Source of the DNA: Streptomyces filamentosus
GTDB taxonomy: Bacteria; Actinomycetota; Actinomycetes; Streptomycetales; Streptomycetaceae
Direction of reading: 5' to 3'
Length of the DNA: 64,000 bases
NCBI RefSeq assembly: GCF_014654895.1
Contig: NZ_BNBE01000001.1
Coordinates: 3,370,501 to 3,434,500, forward strand
How positions within the stretch are numbered: position 1 is the stretch's first letter; every line of letters begins with the position of its first letter. The notes beneath the pieces were generated by a model. The model did no database searches. It saw nothing but the letters and a program-made list of their open reading frames with translations, and had not been told where the DNA came from. Below are positions 15,979 through 23,720 of the stretch, one piece after another. A program made the translations under genes and the position numbers.

Positions 15979-18900
15979 ATGAGCCTGCACGGTCTGCTCG
16001 ACCTCGTCGTCAAGGACGCGGCCCTCACCGAGGCGGTGGCGGCCGCCGCCGACGGGCACCGGCCGCACGTGGACCTGGTGGGGCCCCCGGCCGCCCGGCC
16101 CTTCGCGGTGGCGGCGCTGGCGCGGGACTCGGGGCGGCCGGTGCTCGCGGTGACGGCGACCGGGCGGGAGGCCGAGGACCTGGCGGCGGCGCTGCGGTCG
16201 CTGCTCGACCCGGACACCGTCGTGGAGTACCCCTCGTGGGAGACGCTGCCGCACGAGCGGCTGTCGCCCCGCTCGGACACGGTCGGCCGCCGCCTCGCCG
16301 TGCTGCGGCGGCTCGCCCACCCGTCCGCCGAGGACCCGTCCGCCGGGCCCGTCTCCGTCGTCGTCGCGCCCATCCGGTCCGTGCTCCAGCCGCAGGTCAA
16401 GGGCCTCGGGGACCTGGAGCCGGTGGCGCTGCGGAGCGGGCGGACCGCCGATCTGAACGAGGTCGTGGAGGGCCTGGCCGCCGCCGCGTACTCCCGGGTG
16501 GAGCTGGTGGAGAAGCGCGGCGAGTTCGCCGTGCGCGGCGGCATCCTGGACGTCTTCCCGCCGACCGAGGAGCACCCGCTCCGGATCGAGTTCTGGGGCG
16601 ACGACGTCGAGGAGATCCGTTACTTCAAGGTCGCCGACCAGCGGTCCCTGGAGGTCGCCGAGCACGGCCTGTGGGCGCCGCCCTGCCGCGAGCTGCTGCT
16701 CACCGACGAGGTGCGGCAGCGGGCCGCGGCGCTCGCCGAGGAGCACCCGGAGCTGGGCGAACTGCTCAACAAGATCGCGGAGGGGATCGCGGTCGAGGGC
16801 ATGGAGTCCCTCGCGCCGGTCCTCGTCGACGACATGGAGCTGCTGCTCGACGTGCTGCCCGAGGGGTCCATGGCGGTGGTCTGCGACCCCGAGCGGGTGC
16901 GGACCCGGGCCGCCGACCTCGTCGCCACCAGCCAGGAGTTCCTCCAGGCGTCCTGGGCGGCGACGGCGGGCGGCGGCGAGGCCCCGATCGACGTCGGCGC
17001 GGCCTCCCTGTGGGGGATCGCGGACGTCCGGGACCGGGCGCGCGAGCTGGGCATGATGTGGTGGTCGGTGTCGCCGTTCGCGGCGGACGAGGACGACACC
17101 GGCGGGGACACCCTGACCCTCGGCATGCACGCCCCCGAGTCGTACCGCGGCGACACGGCCCGCGCGCTCGCCGACACCAAGGGCTGGCTGGCCGAGGGCT
17201 GGCGGACGGTGTACGTGACGGAGGCCCACGGCCCGGCGTCCCGCACGGCCGAGGTGCTGGGCGGCGAGGGCATCGCGGCCCGGCTCGACGCGGACCTGGC
17301 CGAGGTCGAGCCGGCCGTCGTGCACGTGTCGACCGGCTCCATCGACCACGGCTTCGTGGACCCGGCGCTGCGCCTCGCGGTCCTCACCGAGACCGACCTG
17401 TCCGGCCAGAAGGCGGCCGGCAAGGACGGGCAGCGGATGCCCGCCAAGCGCCGCAAGACGATCGACCCGCTGACCCTGGAGGCCGGCGACTACATCGTGC
17501 ACGAGCAGCACGGCGTCGGCCGGTACGTGGAGATGGTGCAGCGGACCGTGCAGGGCGCGACCCGCGAGTACCTCCTCGTCGAGTACGCGCCCGCGAAGCG
17601 CGGCCAGCCCGGCGACCGCCTGTACATCCCCACCGACCAGCTGGAGCAGGTCACCAAGTACGTGGGCGGCGAGGCGCCGACGCTGCACCGGCTCGGCGGC
17701 GCGGACTGGACGAAGACGAAGCAGCGGGCGAAGAAGGCCGTCAAGGAGATCGCGGCGGACCTGATCAAGCTGTACAGCGCCCGCATGGCGGCCCCCGGGC
17801 ACGCCTTCGGCCCGGACACGCCGTGGCAGCGGGAGCTGGAGGACGCCTTCCCGTACGCGGAGACGCCCGACCAGCTGTCCACCATCGCCGAGGTGAAGGA
17901 GGACATGGAGAAGACCGTCCCCATGGACCGCCTGATCTGCGGCGACGTCGGCTACGGCAAGACGGAGATCGCGGTCCGGGCGGCCTTCAAGGCCGTCCAG
18001 GACGGCAAGCAGGTCGCCGTCCTCGTGCCCACGACGCTCCTCGTGCAGCAGCACTTCGGCACGTTCAGCGAGCGGTACTCGCAGTTCCCGGTGAAGGTGC
18101 GGGCGCTGTCCCGCTTCCAGACGGACGCCGAGTCGAAGGCGACCCTGGAGGGGCTGCGGGAGGGCTCCGTCGACGTCGTCATCGGCACCCACCGCCTCTT
18201 CTCGTCCGAGACGAAGTTCAAGGACCTCGGCCTGGTCATCGTCGACGAGGAGCAGCGCTTCGGCGTCGAGCACAAGGAGCAGCTGAAGAAGCTCCGCGCC
18301 AACGTCGACGTCCTGACCATGTCCGCCACCCCGATCCCGCGCACCCTGGAGATGGCGGTCACCGGCATCCGCGAGATGTCCACGATCACCACCCCGCCGG
18401 AGGAGCGGCACCCCGTCCTCACCTTCGTCGGCCCGTACGAGGAGAAGCAGATCGGCGCGGCGATCCGCCGCGAACTCCTGCGCGAGGGCCAGGTCTTCTA
18501 CATCCACAACCGGGTCGACTCGATCGACCGGGCGGCGGCGCGGCTGCGCGAGATCGTCCCCGAGGCGCGGATCGCGACGGCCCACGGCCAGATGTCCGAG
18601 CAGGCCCTGGAGCAGGTCGTCGTCGACTTCTGGGAGAAGAAGTTCGACGTCCTCGTCTCCACGACGATCGTCGAGTCCGGCATCGACATCTCCAACGCCA
18701 ACACCCTCATCGTGGAGCGCGGCGACAACTTCGGCCTCTCCCAGCTCCACCAGCTCCGGGGCCGCGTCGGCCGGGGCCGCGAGCGCGGCTACGCCTACTT
18801 CCTGTACCCGCCGGAGAAGCCCCTCACCGAGACCGCCCACGAGCGGCTCGCGACGATCGCCCAGCACACCGAGATGGGCGCGGGCATGTACGTGGCGATG

Positions 18901-19509
18901 AAGGACCTGGAGATCCGCGGCGCGGGCAACCTGCTCGGCGGCGAGCAGTCCGGTCACATCGCGGGCGTCGGCTTCGACCTGTACGTCCGCATGGTCGGCG
19001 AGGCGGTCGCCGACTACCGCGCCTCCCTGGAGGGCGGCGCGGAGGAGGAGGCGCCGCTGGAGGTCAAGATCGAGCTGCCCGTCGACGCGCACGTCCCGCA
19101 CGACTACGCGCCCGGCGAGCGGCTGCGCCTCCAGGCGTACCGCGCGATCGCCTCCGCGAACACGGAGGAGGACGTCAGGGCCGTGCGCGAGGAGCTCACC
19201 GACCGCTACGGCAAGCTGCCCGAGCCGGTCGAGAACCTCCTCCTAGTCGCGGGCCTGCGCATGCTGGCCCGTGCCTGCGGCGTCGGCGAGATCGTCCTCC
19301 AGGGCCCCAACATCCGCTTCGCCCCGGTGGAGCTGCGGGAGTCCCAGGAGCTCCGCCTCAAGCGCCTCCACCCCAAGTCCGTCATCAAGCCGGCCGTCCA
19401 CCAGATCCTGGTGCCCCGCCCGGCGACCCGCCCGATCGGCGGCAAGCCGCTGGTCGGGCGCGAACTGCTGGCGTGGACGGGGGAGTTCCTGACGACGATC
19501 CTGGACTGA
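15979..19509 (+). CDS. mfd: Transcription-repair coupling factor Mfd
   Basis: 1176 aa, normal for the family. Mfd removes RNA polymerase stalled at DNA lesions and recruits UvrA. Visible in order: UvrB-like region (about 30-350, e.g. YPSWETLPHERLSP and EKRGEFAVRGGILDVFPP), the RNA polymerase interaction (CarD/CdnL-like) domain near residue 500 (GDYIVHEQHGVGRYV), the helicase with Walker A GDVGYGKTE, Walker B DEEQRFGV, SATPIPRTLEMA and the RGRVGRGRERGYAY motif VI, the TRG region, and the C-terminal TRCF domain that masks UvrA binding (from about 1030). Start ATG 15979 is chosen over ATG 15967 because the family begins SLHGLL and GGAAG precedes it. Confidence 0.97.
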   Translation: MSLHGLLDLVVKDAALTEAVAAAADGHRPHVDLVGPPAARPFAVAALARDSGRPVLAVTATGREAEDLAAALRSLLDPDTVVEYPSWETLPHERLSPRSDTVGRRLAVLRRLAHPSAEDPSAGPVSVVVAPIRSVLQPQVKGLGDLEPVALRSGRTADLNEVVEGLAAAAYSRVELVEKRGEFAVRGGILDVFPPTEEHPLRIEFWGDDVEEIRYFKVADQRSLEVAEHGLWAPPCRELLLTDEVRQRAAALAEEHPELGELLNKIAEGIAVEGMESLAPVLVDDMELLLDVLPEGSMAVVCDPERVRTRAADLVATSQEFLQASWAATAGGGEAPIDVGAASLWGIADVRDRARELGMMWWSVSPFAADEDDTGGDTLTLGMHAPESYRGDTARALADTKGWLAEGWRTVYVTEAHGPASRTAEVLGGEGIAARLDADLAEVEPAVVHVSTGSIDHGFVDPALRLAVLTETDLSGQKAAGKDGQRMPAKRRKTIDPLTLEAGDYIVHEQHGVGRYVEMVQRTVQGATREYLLVEYAPAKRGQPGDRLYIPTDQLEQVTKYVGGEAPTLHRLGGADWTKTKQRAKKAVKEIAADLIKLYSARMAAPGHAFGPDTPWQRELEDAFPYAETPDQLSTIAEVKEDMEKTVPMDRLICGDVGYGKTEIAVRAAFKAVQDGKQVAVLVPTTLLVQQHFGTFSERYSQFPVKVRALSRFQTDAESKATLEGLREGSVDVVIGTHRLFSSETKFKDLGLVIVDEEQRFGVEHKEQLKKLRANVDVLTMSATPIPRTLEMAVTGIREMSTITTPPEERHPVLTFVGPYEEKQIGAAIRRELLREGQVFYIHNRVDSIDRAAARLREIVPEARIATAHGQMSEQALEQVVVDFWEKKFDVLVSTTIVESGIDISNANTLIVERGDNFGLSQLHQLRGRVGRGRERGYAYFLYPPEKPLTETAHERLATIAQHTEMGAGMYVAMKDLEIRGAGNLLGGEQSGHIAGVGFDLYVRMVGEAVADYRASLEGGAEEEAPLEVKIELPVDAHVPHDYAPGERLRLQAYRAIASANTEEDVRAVREELTDRYGKLPEPVENLLLVAGLRMLARACGVGEIVLQGPNIRFAPVELRESQELRLKRLHPKSVIKPAVHQILVPRPATRPIGGKPLVGRELLAWTGEFLTTILD

Positions 19510-19530
19510 CCCGTCGTCGCCGGGCCGCGG

Positions 19531-20130
19531 TCACCGCTCCCGGCCGGTTCGTTCGGTCCGTTCCGTTCGTTCGGTCCGTTCCGTGAGGAAGCCCGTCAGG
19601 GCGTCGAAGTACTCCTCCGGGGGGAGGGCGCCCACGGCGTCGTCCACGTTGTGCGTGAGGTACAGGGTGGCGAAGCCGTGGGCGAGGGACCAGGCGGCGA
19701 TGCCGGTGGCGCGGGGGTCGGGGCCGGGGAGGCCGGCGACGCCCGCGCGGAGCGCGGCGCCCGCGCGGTCGCGGGCCGCCGTGAGGTCAGGGTCGTCGGG
19801 GCGCAGCAGGGCGGGGGCGAACATGACCTGGAAGTGCGCGGGGTGGTCGGCCGCGAAGCGGACGTAGCGGCGGCCCCGGTCGGCGAGCGAGGTGCCGGCG
19901 GCGAGGGCGTCGGCCAGCAGGCCGAAGCCCTGGGCGGCGATGGCGGTGAGGAGCCCGGTCCGGTCGCCGAAGTGGTGGGCGGGGGCGGCGTGGGAGACGC
20001 CCGCGCGGCGGGCCAGGTCGCGGAGGCTGAGGGCGCCGGGGCCGTCCGCCGCGATCACCTCCAGGGCCGCCGTCAGGACCGCCTGCCGCAGGTCGCCGTG
20101 GTGGTAGGTGTTCCGGTTCCGGCTCGTCAT
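19531..20130 (-). CDS. TetR/AcrR-family regulator
   Basis: 199 aa from ATG 20130. The N-terminal HTH is clear (YHHGDLRQAVLTAALEVI, then LSLRDLARRAGVSHAAPAHHF), of the WHG-domain type; the ligand domain contains FQVMFAPALLRP and AWSLAHGFATLYL. The C-terminus ends in a repeated TER tripeptide run (ERTERTERTERT), encoded by an 18-bp direct repeat, which is unlike normal TetR tails and probably arose by slippage. It is divergent from the gene at 20243, and a large inverted repeat lies between them, so it may control that gene and itself. Ligand unknown. Confidence 0.9.
   Translation of the reverse strand: MTSRNRNTYHHGDLRQAVLTAALEVIAADGPGALSLRDLARRAGVSHAAPAHHFGDRTGLLTAIAAQGFGLLADALAAGTSLADRGRRYVRFAADHPAHFQVMFAPALLRPDDPDLTAARDRAGAALRAGVAGLPGPDPRATGIAAWSLAHGFATLYLTHNVDDAVGALPPEEYFDALTGFLTERTERTERTERTGRER
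19547..19582. repeat. Two tandem 18-bp repeats inside the TetR 3' end
   Basis: GTTCGTTCGGTCCGTTCC occurs exactly twice in tandem (19547-19564, 19565-19582). It encodes the repeated Thr-Glu-Arg tail of the TetR protein and shares the GTTCGTT core with the repeats before mfd and before the ABC operon. Confidence 0.85.
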
Positions 20131-20149
20131 GGGAGCAGCGTAATCCGTG

Positions 20150-20200
20150 TCTAGTCGTTGACAAGTTGCACGGACGGGCGCAGTCTTGTCAGTGGCTAGA
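20150..20200. promoter_or_regulatory. Inverted repeat between TetR and MarR-like genes (probable operator)
   Basis: Arms TCTAGTCGTTGACAAG (20150-20165) and CTTGTCAGTGGCTAGA (20185-20200) are complementary at 13 of 16 positions, with a 19-bp spacer; the innermost 7 bp (TGACAAG/CTTGTCA) are perfect. It fills the 112-bp divergent promoter region and is the obvious candidate site for the TetR protein. Confidence 0.6.
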
Positions 20201-20242
20201 TTGCTCCGTGGTCCGTTTCGCGCCGCCTTGTGGAGGGTCCCC

Positions 20243-21115
20243 GTGGACACCGCTCGCGTACGACAGATGTGGCACCTGCTCGAACCGCTGCACGCCCTGC
20301 ACTACTACGCCCCCGAGGCGTTCGAGGAGGCCGCCGCGCTCGGGTACGGCGTCGGGGAGCGGTGGCCCGCCTACTTCGCGTGGCGGGCCGCGCCGCTGGG
20401 GGCCGCCGGGACGGTGCGGGTCGCCTCCGCCTTCTACAGCTTCAGCCCGGCGATGGTCGGCCGGTACGTGCCCGCCGCCTGGGAGGTCGCCGCGCCCGGC
20501 GACGTCCTCGCGGCGCGGCTGCGGGCGGCGGACCGGACCCTGCGGGCCGTGCTCGGGGACGGGGCCGGCGGGCCGGTGGCCTCCCCGGGGCTCGCGGAGG
20601 CCGCCGGACTCGCGCGGCGGGCCGCCGAGGCGGCGGACACCGCCGGGCGGCCGCTCGCCGCCGCCCACGCCGAGCTGCCCTGGGCCGACGAGCCGCACCT
20701 CGTCCTCTGGCAGGCCGCGACCCTGCTGCGCGAGCACCGGGGCGACGGGCACCTCGCCGCGCTGCTCGGCGCCGGGCTCGACCCGGCCGAGGCCCTGGTG
20801 TCGTTCGCCGCGATCGGCGCCGCGCCCGAGGCCGTCTTCGCGAGCCGGGGCTGGACGGCGGAGGAGTGGGCGGCGGCCCGGGACCGGCTGGCGGTACGGG
20901 GCCTGGTCGACGCCGACGGGGGCGCCACGCCCGCCGGGCGGGAGCTGCGCGCCGGGGTGGAGCGGCGCACGGACGAGCTGGCCGCCGCGCCCTGGGCCGC
21001 GCTCGGCGAGGACGCGACCGCCCGGCTCGCCGAACTCCTCGGCGGCCCCTGGCTCGCCGCGATCGGCTCGGGCCTGCTGCCCGCCGACAACACCCTCGGG
21101 ATCGGGAAGGTCTGA
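20243..21115 (+). CDS. SCO6745-type helix-turn-helix (MarR-like) protein
   Basis: 290 aa. Begins with an RQMWHLLEPLHALHYYAPEAFE segment and contains YFAWRAAPLGAAG and FYSFSPAMVGRYVPAAW, which match a family of actinobacterial proteins with winged-helix features; the C-terminal RGLVDADGGATPAGRELRAGVERRTDEL resembles the wing and dimer helix of MarR proteins. Function is not established. GTG 20243 is preceded by GGAGGG at 5-6 bp; an ATG at 20186 gives a longer chain without this site. Divergent from the TetR regulator, hence a likely target of it. Confidence 0.6.
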   Translation: MDTARVRQMWHLLEPLHALHYYAPEAFEEAAALGYGVGERWPAYFAWRAAPLGAAGTVRVASAFYSFSPAMVGRYVPAAWEVAAPGDVLAARLRAADRTLRAVLGDGAGGPVASPGLAEAAGLARRAAEAADTAGRPLAAAHAELPWADEPHLVLWQAATLLREHRGDGHLAALLGAGLDPAEALVSFAAIGAAPEAVFASRGWTAEEWAAARDRLAVRGLVDADGGATPAGRELRAGVERRTDELAAAPWAALGEDATARLAELLGGPWLAAIGSGLLPADNTLGIGKV

Positions 21116-21178
21116 CACGGGATCGGCCGTCGGTGCGGAAACGATCCCTATCAGGGGTTTTGTGCCTACGATTCGCTC

Positions 21179-21958
21179 GTGTCGATACGCCGAAAGCTTT
21201 CTTCCGCCCCTGTGTCCGCCCCCGTGTCCGCCCCCGTCCGCATGCGCGCTTCCGTCTCCGTCGCCGGGCTCGTGCTCCTCGCCGGCCTCACCGGCTGTGC
21301 CCCCGGCGGTGGCTCCTCCTCCGTCTCGGGCACGGACCCCTTCGACAACCCGAACGGCGTCCGGGCGGGCCTCGCGCCGGTGACGGCCGAGGCCGAGCGG
21401 GCGCGGGCGCGGGAGCTGATCGACGGGCTCGCCACCCGGGGGCGCGGGACGAAGACCGGATACGACCGGGACGCGTTCGGCTACGCCTGGATGGACAAGG
21501 TCGAGGGCGTGCCGCTGGCCCGCAACGGCTGCGACACCCGCAACGACATGCTCCGCCGCGACGGCTACGACCTGTCCTACCGGGCCGGCTCCAACTGCGT
21601 GGTCGTGTCGATGAAGCTGGCCGACCCGTACACCGGCACCACCATCGACTGGAGCAAGCAGAAGGCCGCCGAGGTCCAGATCGACCACGTGGTCCCGCTG
21701 TCGTACAGCTGGCAGATGGGCTCGTCGCGCTGGTCGAAGAGCAAGCGGCAGCAGCTCGCCAACGACCCGCTGAACCTGCTCCCCGTGCAGGGCCGCGCCA
21801 ACTCCGCCAAGGGCGACTCCGGTCCGGCGACCTGGCTGCCCCCGTCGCGGGACATCCGCTGTGCCTACGCGGTCCGCTTCGCCCAGGTCGCGAAGAAGTA
21901 CGCGCTGCCGGTCACCACCGCCGACAAGAAGGCGATGCTGACGCAGTGCGGCGGCTGA
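21179..21958 (+). CDS. Secreted HNH nuclease-like lipoprotein (DUF1524/GmrSD C-terminal type)
   Basis: 259 aa. N-terminal signal with a lipobox LTGC (Cys at about residue 41) predicts a membrane-anchored exported lipoprotein. The rest is a DUF1524-like HNH domain: Y.RD.FG..W, NGCDTRNDML, the catalytic D-H in VQIDHVVPLS, and LANDPLNLLPV with the conserved Asn. Related Streptomyces proteins are annotated as secreted nucleases; a nutrient or defence role is possible. The start is tentative: GTG 21179 has a -10-like TACGAT 6 nt upstream and no ribosome binding site, suggesting a leaderless transcript; ATG 21241 would leave a shorter signal peptide. Confidence 0.8.
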   Translation: MSIRRKLSSAPVSAPVSAPVRMRASVSVAGLVLLAGLTGCAPGGGSSSVSGTDPFDNPNGVRAGLAPVTAEAERARARELIDGLATRGRGTKTGYDRDAFGYAWMDKVEGVPLARNGCDTRNDMLRRDGYDLSYRAGSNCVVVSMKLADPYTGTTIDWSKQKAAEVQIDHVVPLSYSWQMGSSRWSKSKRQQLANDPLNLLPVQGRANSAKGDSGPATWLPPSRDIRCAYAVRFAQVAKKYALPVTTADKKAMLTQCGG

Positions 21959-22034
21959 ACGCCCGCCCGGCGACCCGCCCCATGACGTTCGATAATCGGT
22001 TGGCGGCGTCGAACGACGCGCCTAACCTGCGGGT

Positions 22035-22790
22035 ATGGACCAGGAACTGACGATCACCACGCTCGCGGAGCGGCCCGAACTCGAAGGGCCGATGTGGTCC
22101 ATGAAGGACCTGTGGCCCGAGTTCATGATGTACGACCCGGTGGGCTGGTCCCACATGGGCCGGATCGTGCGGGACTTCCCCGAGTACGTCCTCGTCGCCA
22201 CCGATCCGGCCGGCGCGGTCGTCGCCCGGGGCTTCAGCGTGCCCTTCGTGCTGGACGCGAAGGGGCGGGGGGAGCTGCCGGAGCGCGGCTGGGACGAGGT
22301 GCTGCTGTGGGCCTTCTCGGACCTGCGGCACGGGAAGAAGCCCGACACGGTCAGCGCGATCGAGATCACCGTCGACACCAGCGCCCTGGGGCGGGGCATC
22401 TCGCACCGGATGCTGGCCGCGATGCGGGAGAACGTGCGCCGGCTCGGCTTCGCCGAACTCGTCGCGCCCGTCCGGCCGAACGGCAAGCACCTGGAGGCCG
22501 GCGCCTCCATCCACGAGTACGCCTTCCGCGTCCGCGAGGACGACGGGCTGCCGCACGACCCGTGGCTGCGGGTGCACGTCCGCGCGGGCGGCCGGATCGA
22601 GGCGGTCGCGCCCGCGTCGATGACGGTGTCGGGCTCGCTGGAGCAGTGGCGGAAGTGGACCGGGCTGCCCTTCGACACCGACGGCGAGGTCGAGGTCCCG
22701 GGCGCCCTGGTGCCCGTCCACTGCGAGGCCGCGCGGGGCTACGCGGTCTACGTCGAGCCCAACGTGTGGGTGCGGCACTCGGTCGCCTGA
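22035..22790 (+). CDS. GNAT-fold acetyltransferase-like protein
   Basis: 251 aa. Contains the acetyl-CoA-binding GNAT element in diverged form (IEITVDTSALGRGISHRMLAAM, the R-G-x-G-I/S segment) between an N-terminal WPEFMMYDPVGW region and a C-terminal region of strands (PWLRVHVRAGGRIEAVAP). This long GNAT-like type is common in Streptomyces; its substrate is unknown. A -10-like TAACCT at 22023-22028 lies 6 nt before the ATG and no Shine-Dalgarno is seen, so it is probably leaderless. Confidence 0.75.
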   Translation: MDQELTITTLAERPELEGPMWSMKDLWPEFMMYDPVGWSHMGRIVRDFPEYVLVATDPAGAVVARGFSVPFVLDAKGRGELPERGWDEVLLWAFSDLRHGKKPDTVSAIEITVDTSALGRGISHRMLAAMRENVRRLGFAELVAPVRPNGKHLEAGASIHEYAFRVREDDGLPHDPWLRVHVRAGGRIEAVAPASMTVSGSLEQWRKWTGLPFDTDGEVEVPGALVPVHCEAARGYAVYVEPNVWVRHSVA

Positions 22791-22802
22791 CCCGCCACCG
22801 CG

Positions 22803-23537
22803 TCAGGACGTCTTCGTCCAGTCGCCGCAGCCGGTCGACTTGAAGTAGCCGTCCTTGGCGGTGATCTTGACGATCGCCGTGCCGGTCACGTTGTCGTTCG
22901 CGAGGATCGAGTCGACGCCGTGGCCGGCGTCCTTCGAGCGCTCCCAGTAGCACTCGGCGTCCTTGTTGCCCGTGGACTTGTACGTGCCGGGCGCCACGTC
23001 GACGCCGACCTTGAACATGCCGCCGTCGCCCTTCAGCTCGCTCCGGGGGGTGCCGGTGGCCTTGGCGTCCACGGCCTCCCAGGTGCCACAGCCCGTGGAC
23101 TTGAAGAACTTGTCGCTCTTCTTGATCTCGACGTAGGCCGTGCCCGTCACGTTGTCGTTCGCGAGGATCGAGTCGAGCTCGCCCTTGGCGTCCTTCGCCC
23201 GCTCCCAGTAGCAGCCCGCGTCCTCGTTGCCCGTCGAGCGGTAGAGGCCCGGCTTGACGTCGGAGCCGACCTCGAAGTCGCCGTCGCCGTCGATCGTGAC
23301 GGCCTTCTTCTCCGGGGCCTTCGACTCCGGGGCCTTCGAGCCCGTGGCGCCGCCGTCCTTGGCGCCGCCGTCCTTGGAGCCCGAGGCGGCCGGGGCGGAG
23401 GACTTCGCCTCCGGGGTGCCCTCGTCCCCGCCCCCGCCCATCGCGGCGCCGATGGCGACGACGACCACGACCGCGCCGGCGGCGGTGAGGACCTTGTGGC
23501 GGGCGAACCAGCTGCGCTGCGTCTGAGACTTCGACAT
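22803..23537 (-). CDS. Membrane-anchored surface protein with duplicated PG.Y.S...CYWER domain
   Basis: 244 aa. A single TM segment (residues about 20-38, VLTAAGAVVVVVAIGAAM) is followed by a 50-residue Ser/Ala/Gly/Lys linker and two tandem copies of a roughly 75-residue domain. Each copy has V.PG.Y.S(T)GN.DA.CYWER, a SILANDNVTGTA.V.I strand and an F.STGCG.W end, giving two Cys per copy that could form a disulphide outside the cell. The fold occurs widely in actinobacterial secreted proteins but has no known function to me. ATG 23537 is chosen over 23549 because the latter lacks an RBS. Divergent from the methylase-like gene. Confidence 0.75.
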   Translation of the reverse strand: MSKSQTQRSWFARHKVLTAAGAVVVVVAIGAAMGGGGDEGTPEAKSSAPAASGSKDGGAKDGGATGSKAPESKAPEKKAVTIDGDGDFEVGSDVKPGLYRSTGNEDAGCYWERAKDAKGELDSILANDNVTGTAYVEIKKSDKFFKSTGCGTWEAVDAKATGTPRSELKGDGGMFKVGVDVAPGTYKSTGNKDAECYWERSKDAGHGVDSILANDNVTGTAIVKITAKDGYFKSTGCGDWTKTS

Positions 23538-23613
23538 GGCTGTGAACACCTTTCGGGTGTCGAGAGGGATTCCTGTGGACTCCGTGCTTCGATGCCGTAA
23601 TCAAAGCAGCGTC

Positions 23614-23639
23614 TGTGAACCGAGTCAACCACGTTCACA
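23614..23639. promoter_or_regulatory. TGTGAAC-N12-GTTCACA inverted repeat in a divergent promoter
   Basis: Perfect 7-bp arms at 23614-23620 and 23633-23639 between the surface-protein gene and the methylase-like gene. The half-site equals that of Rex/Crp-like operators but the 12-bp spacer is too long for either; the binder is unknown. A TATGCT -10-like box at about 23677 faces the methylase gene. Confidence 0.4.
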
Positions 23640-23720
23640 AAGTTCGTCTCCGTCCACACCGTGAACCCCTCCGGTCGGTATGCTCGGTGTTCCCAGGTCG
23701 CACGAGCAGGAGGACGGAGG

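Noticed and set aside
15289..19101. Very long minus-strand open frame opposite mfd
   Set aside because: Antisense shadow; mfd has full-length conserved motifs on the plus strand.
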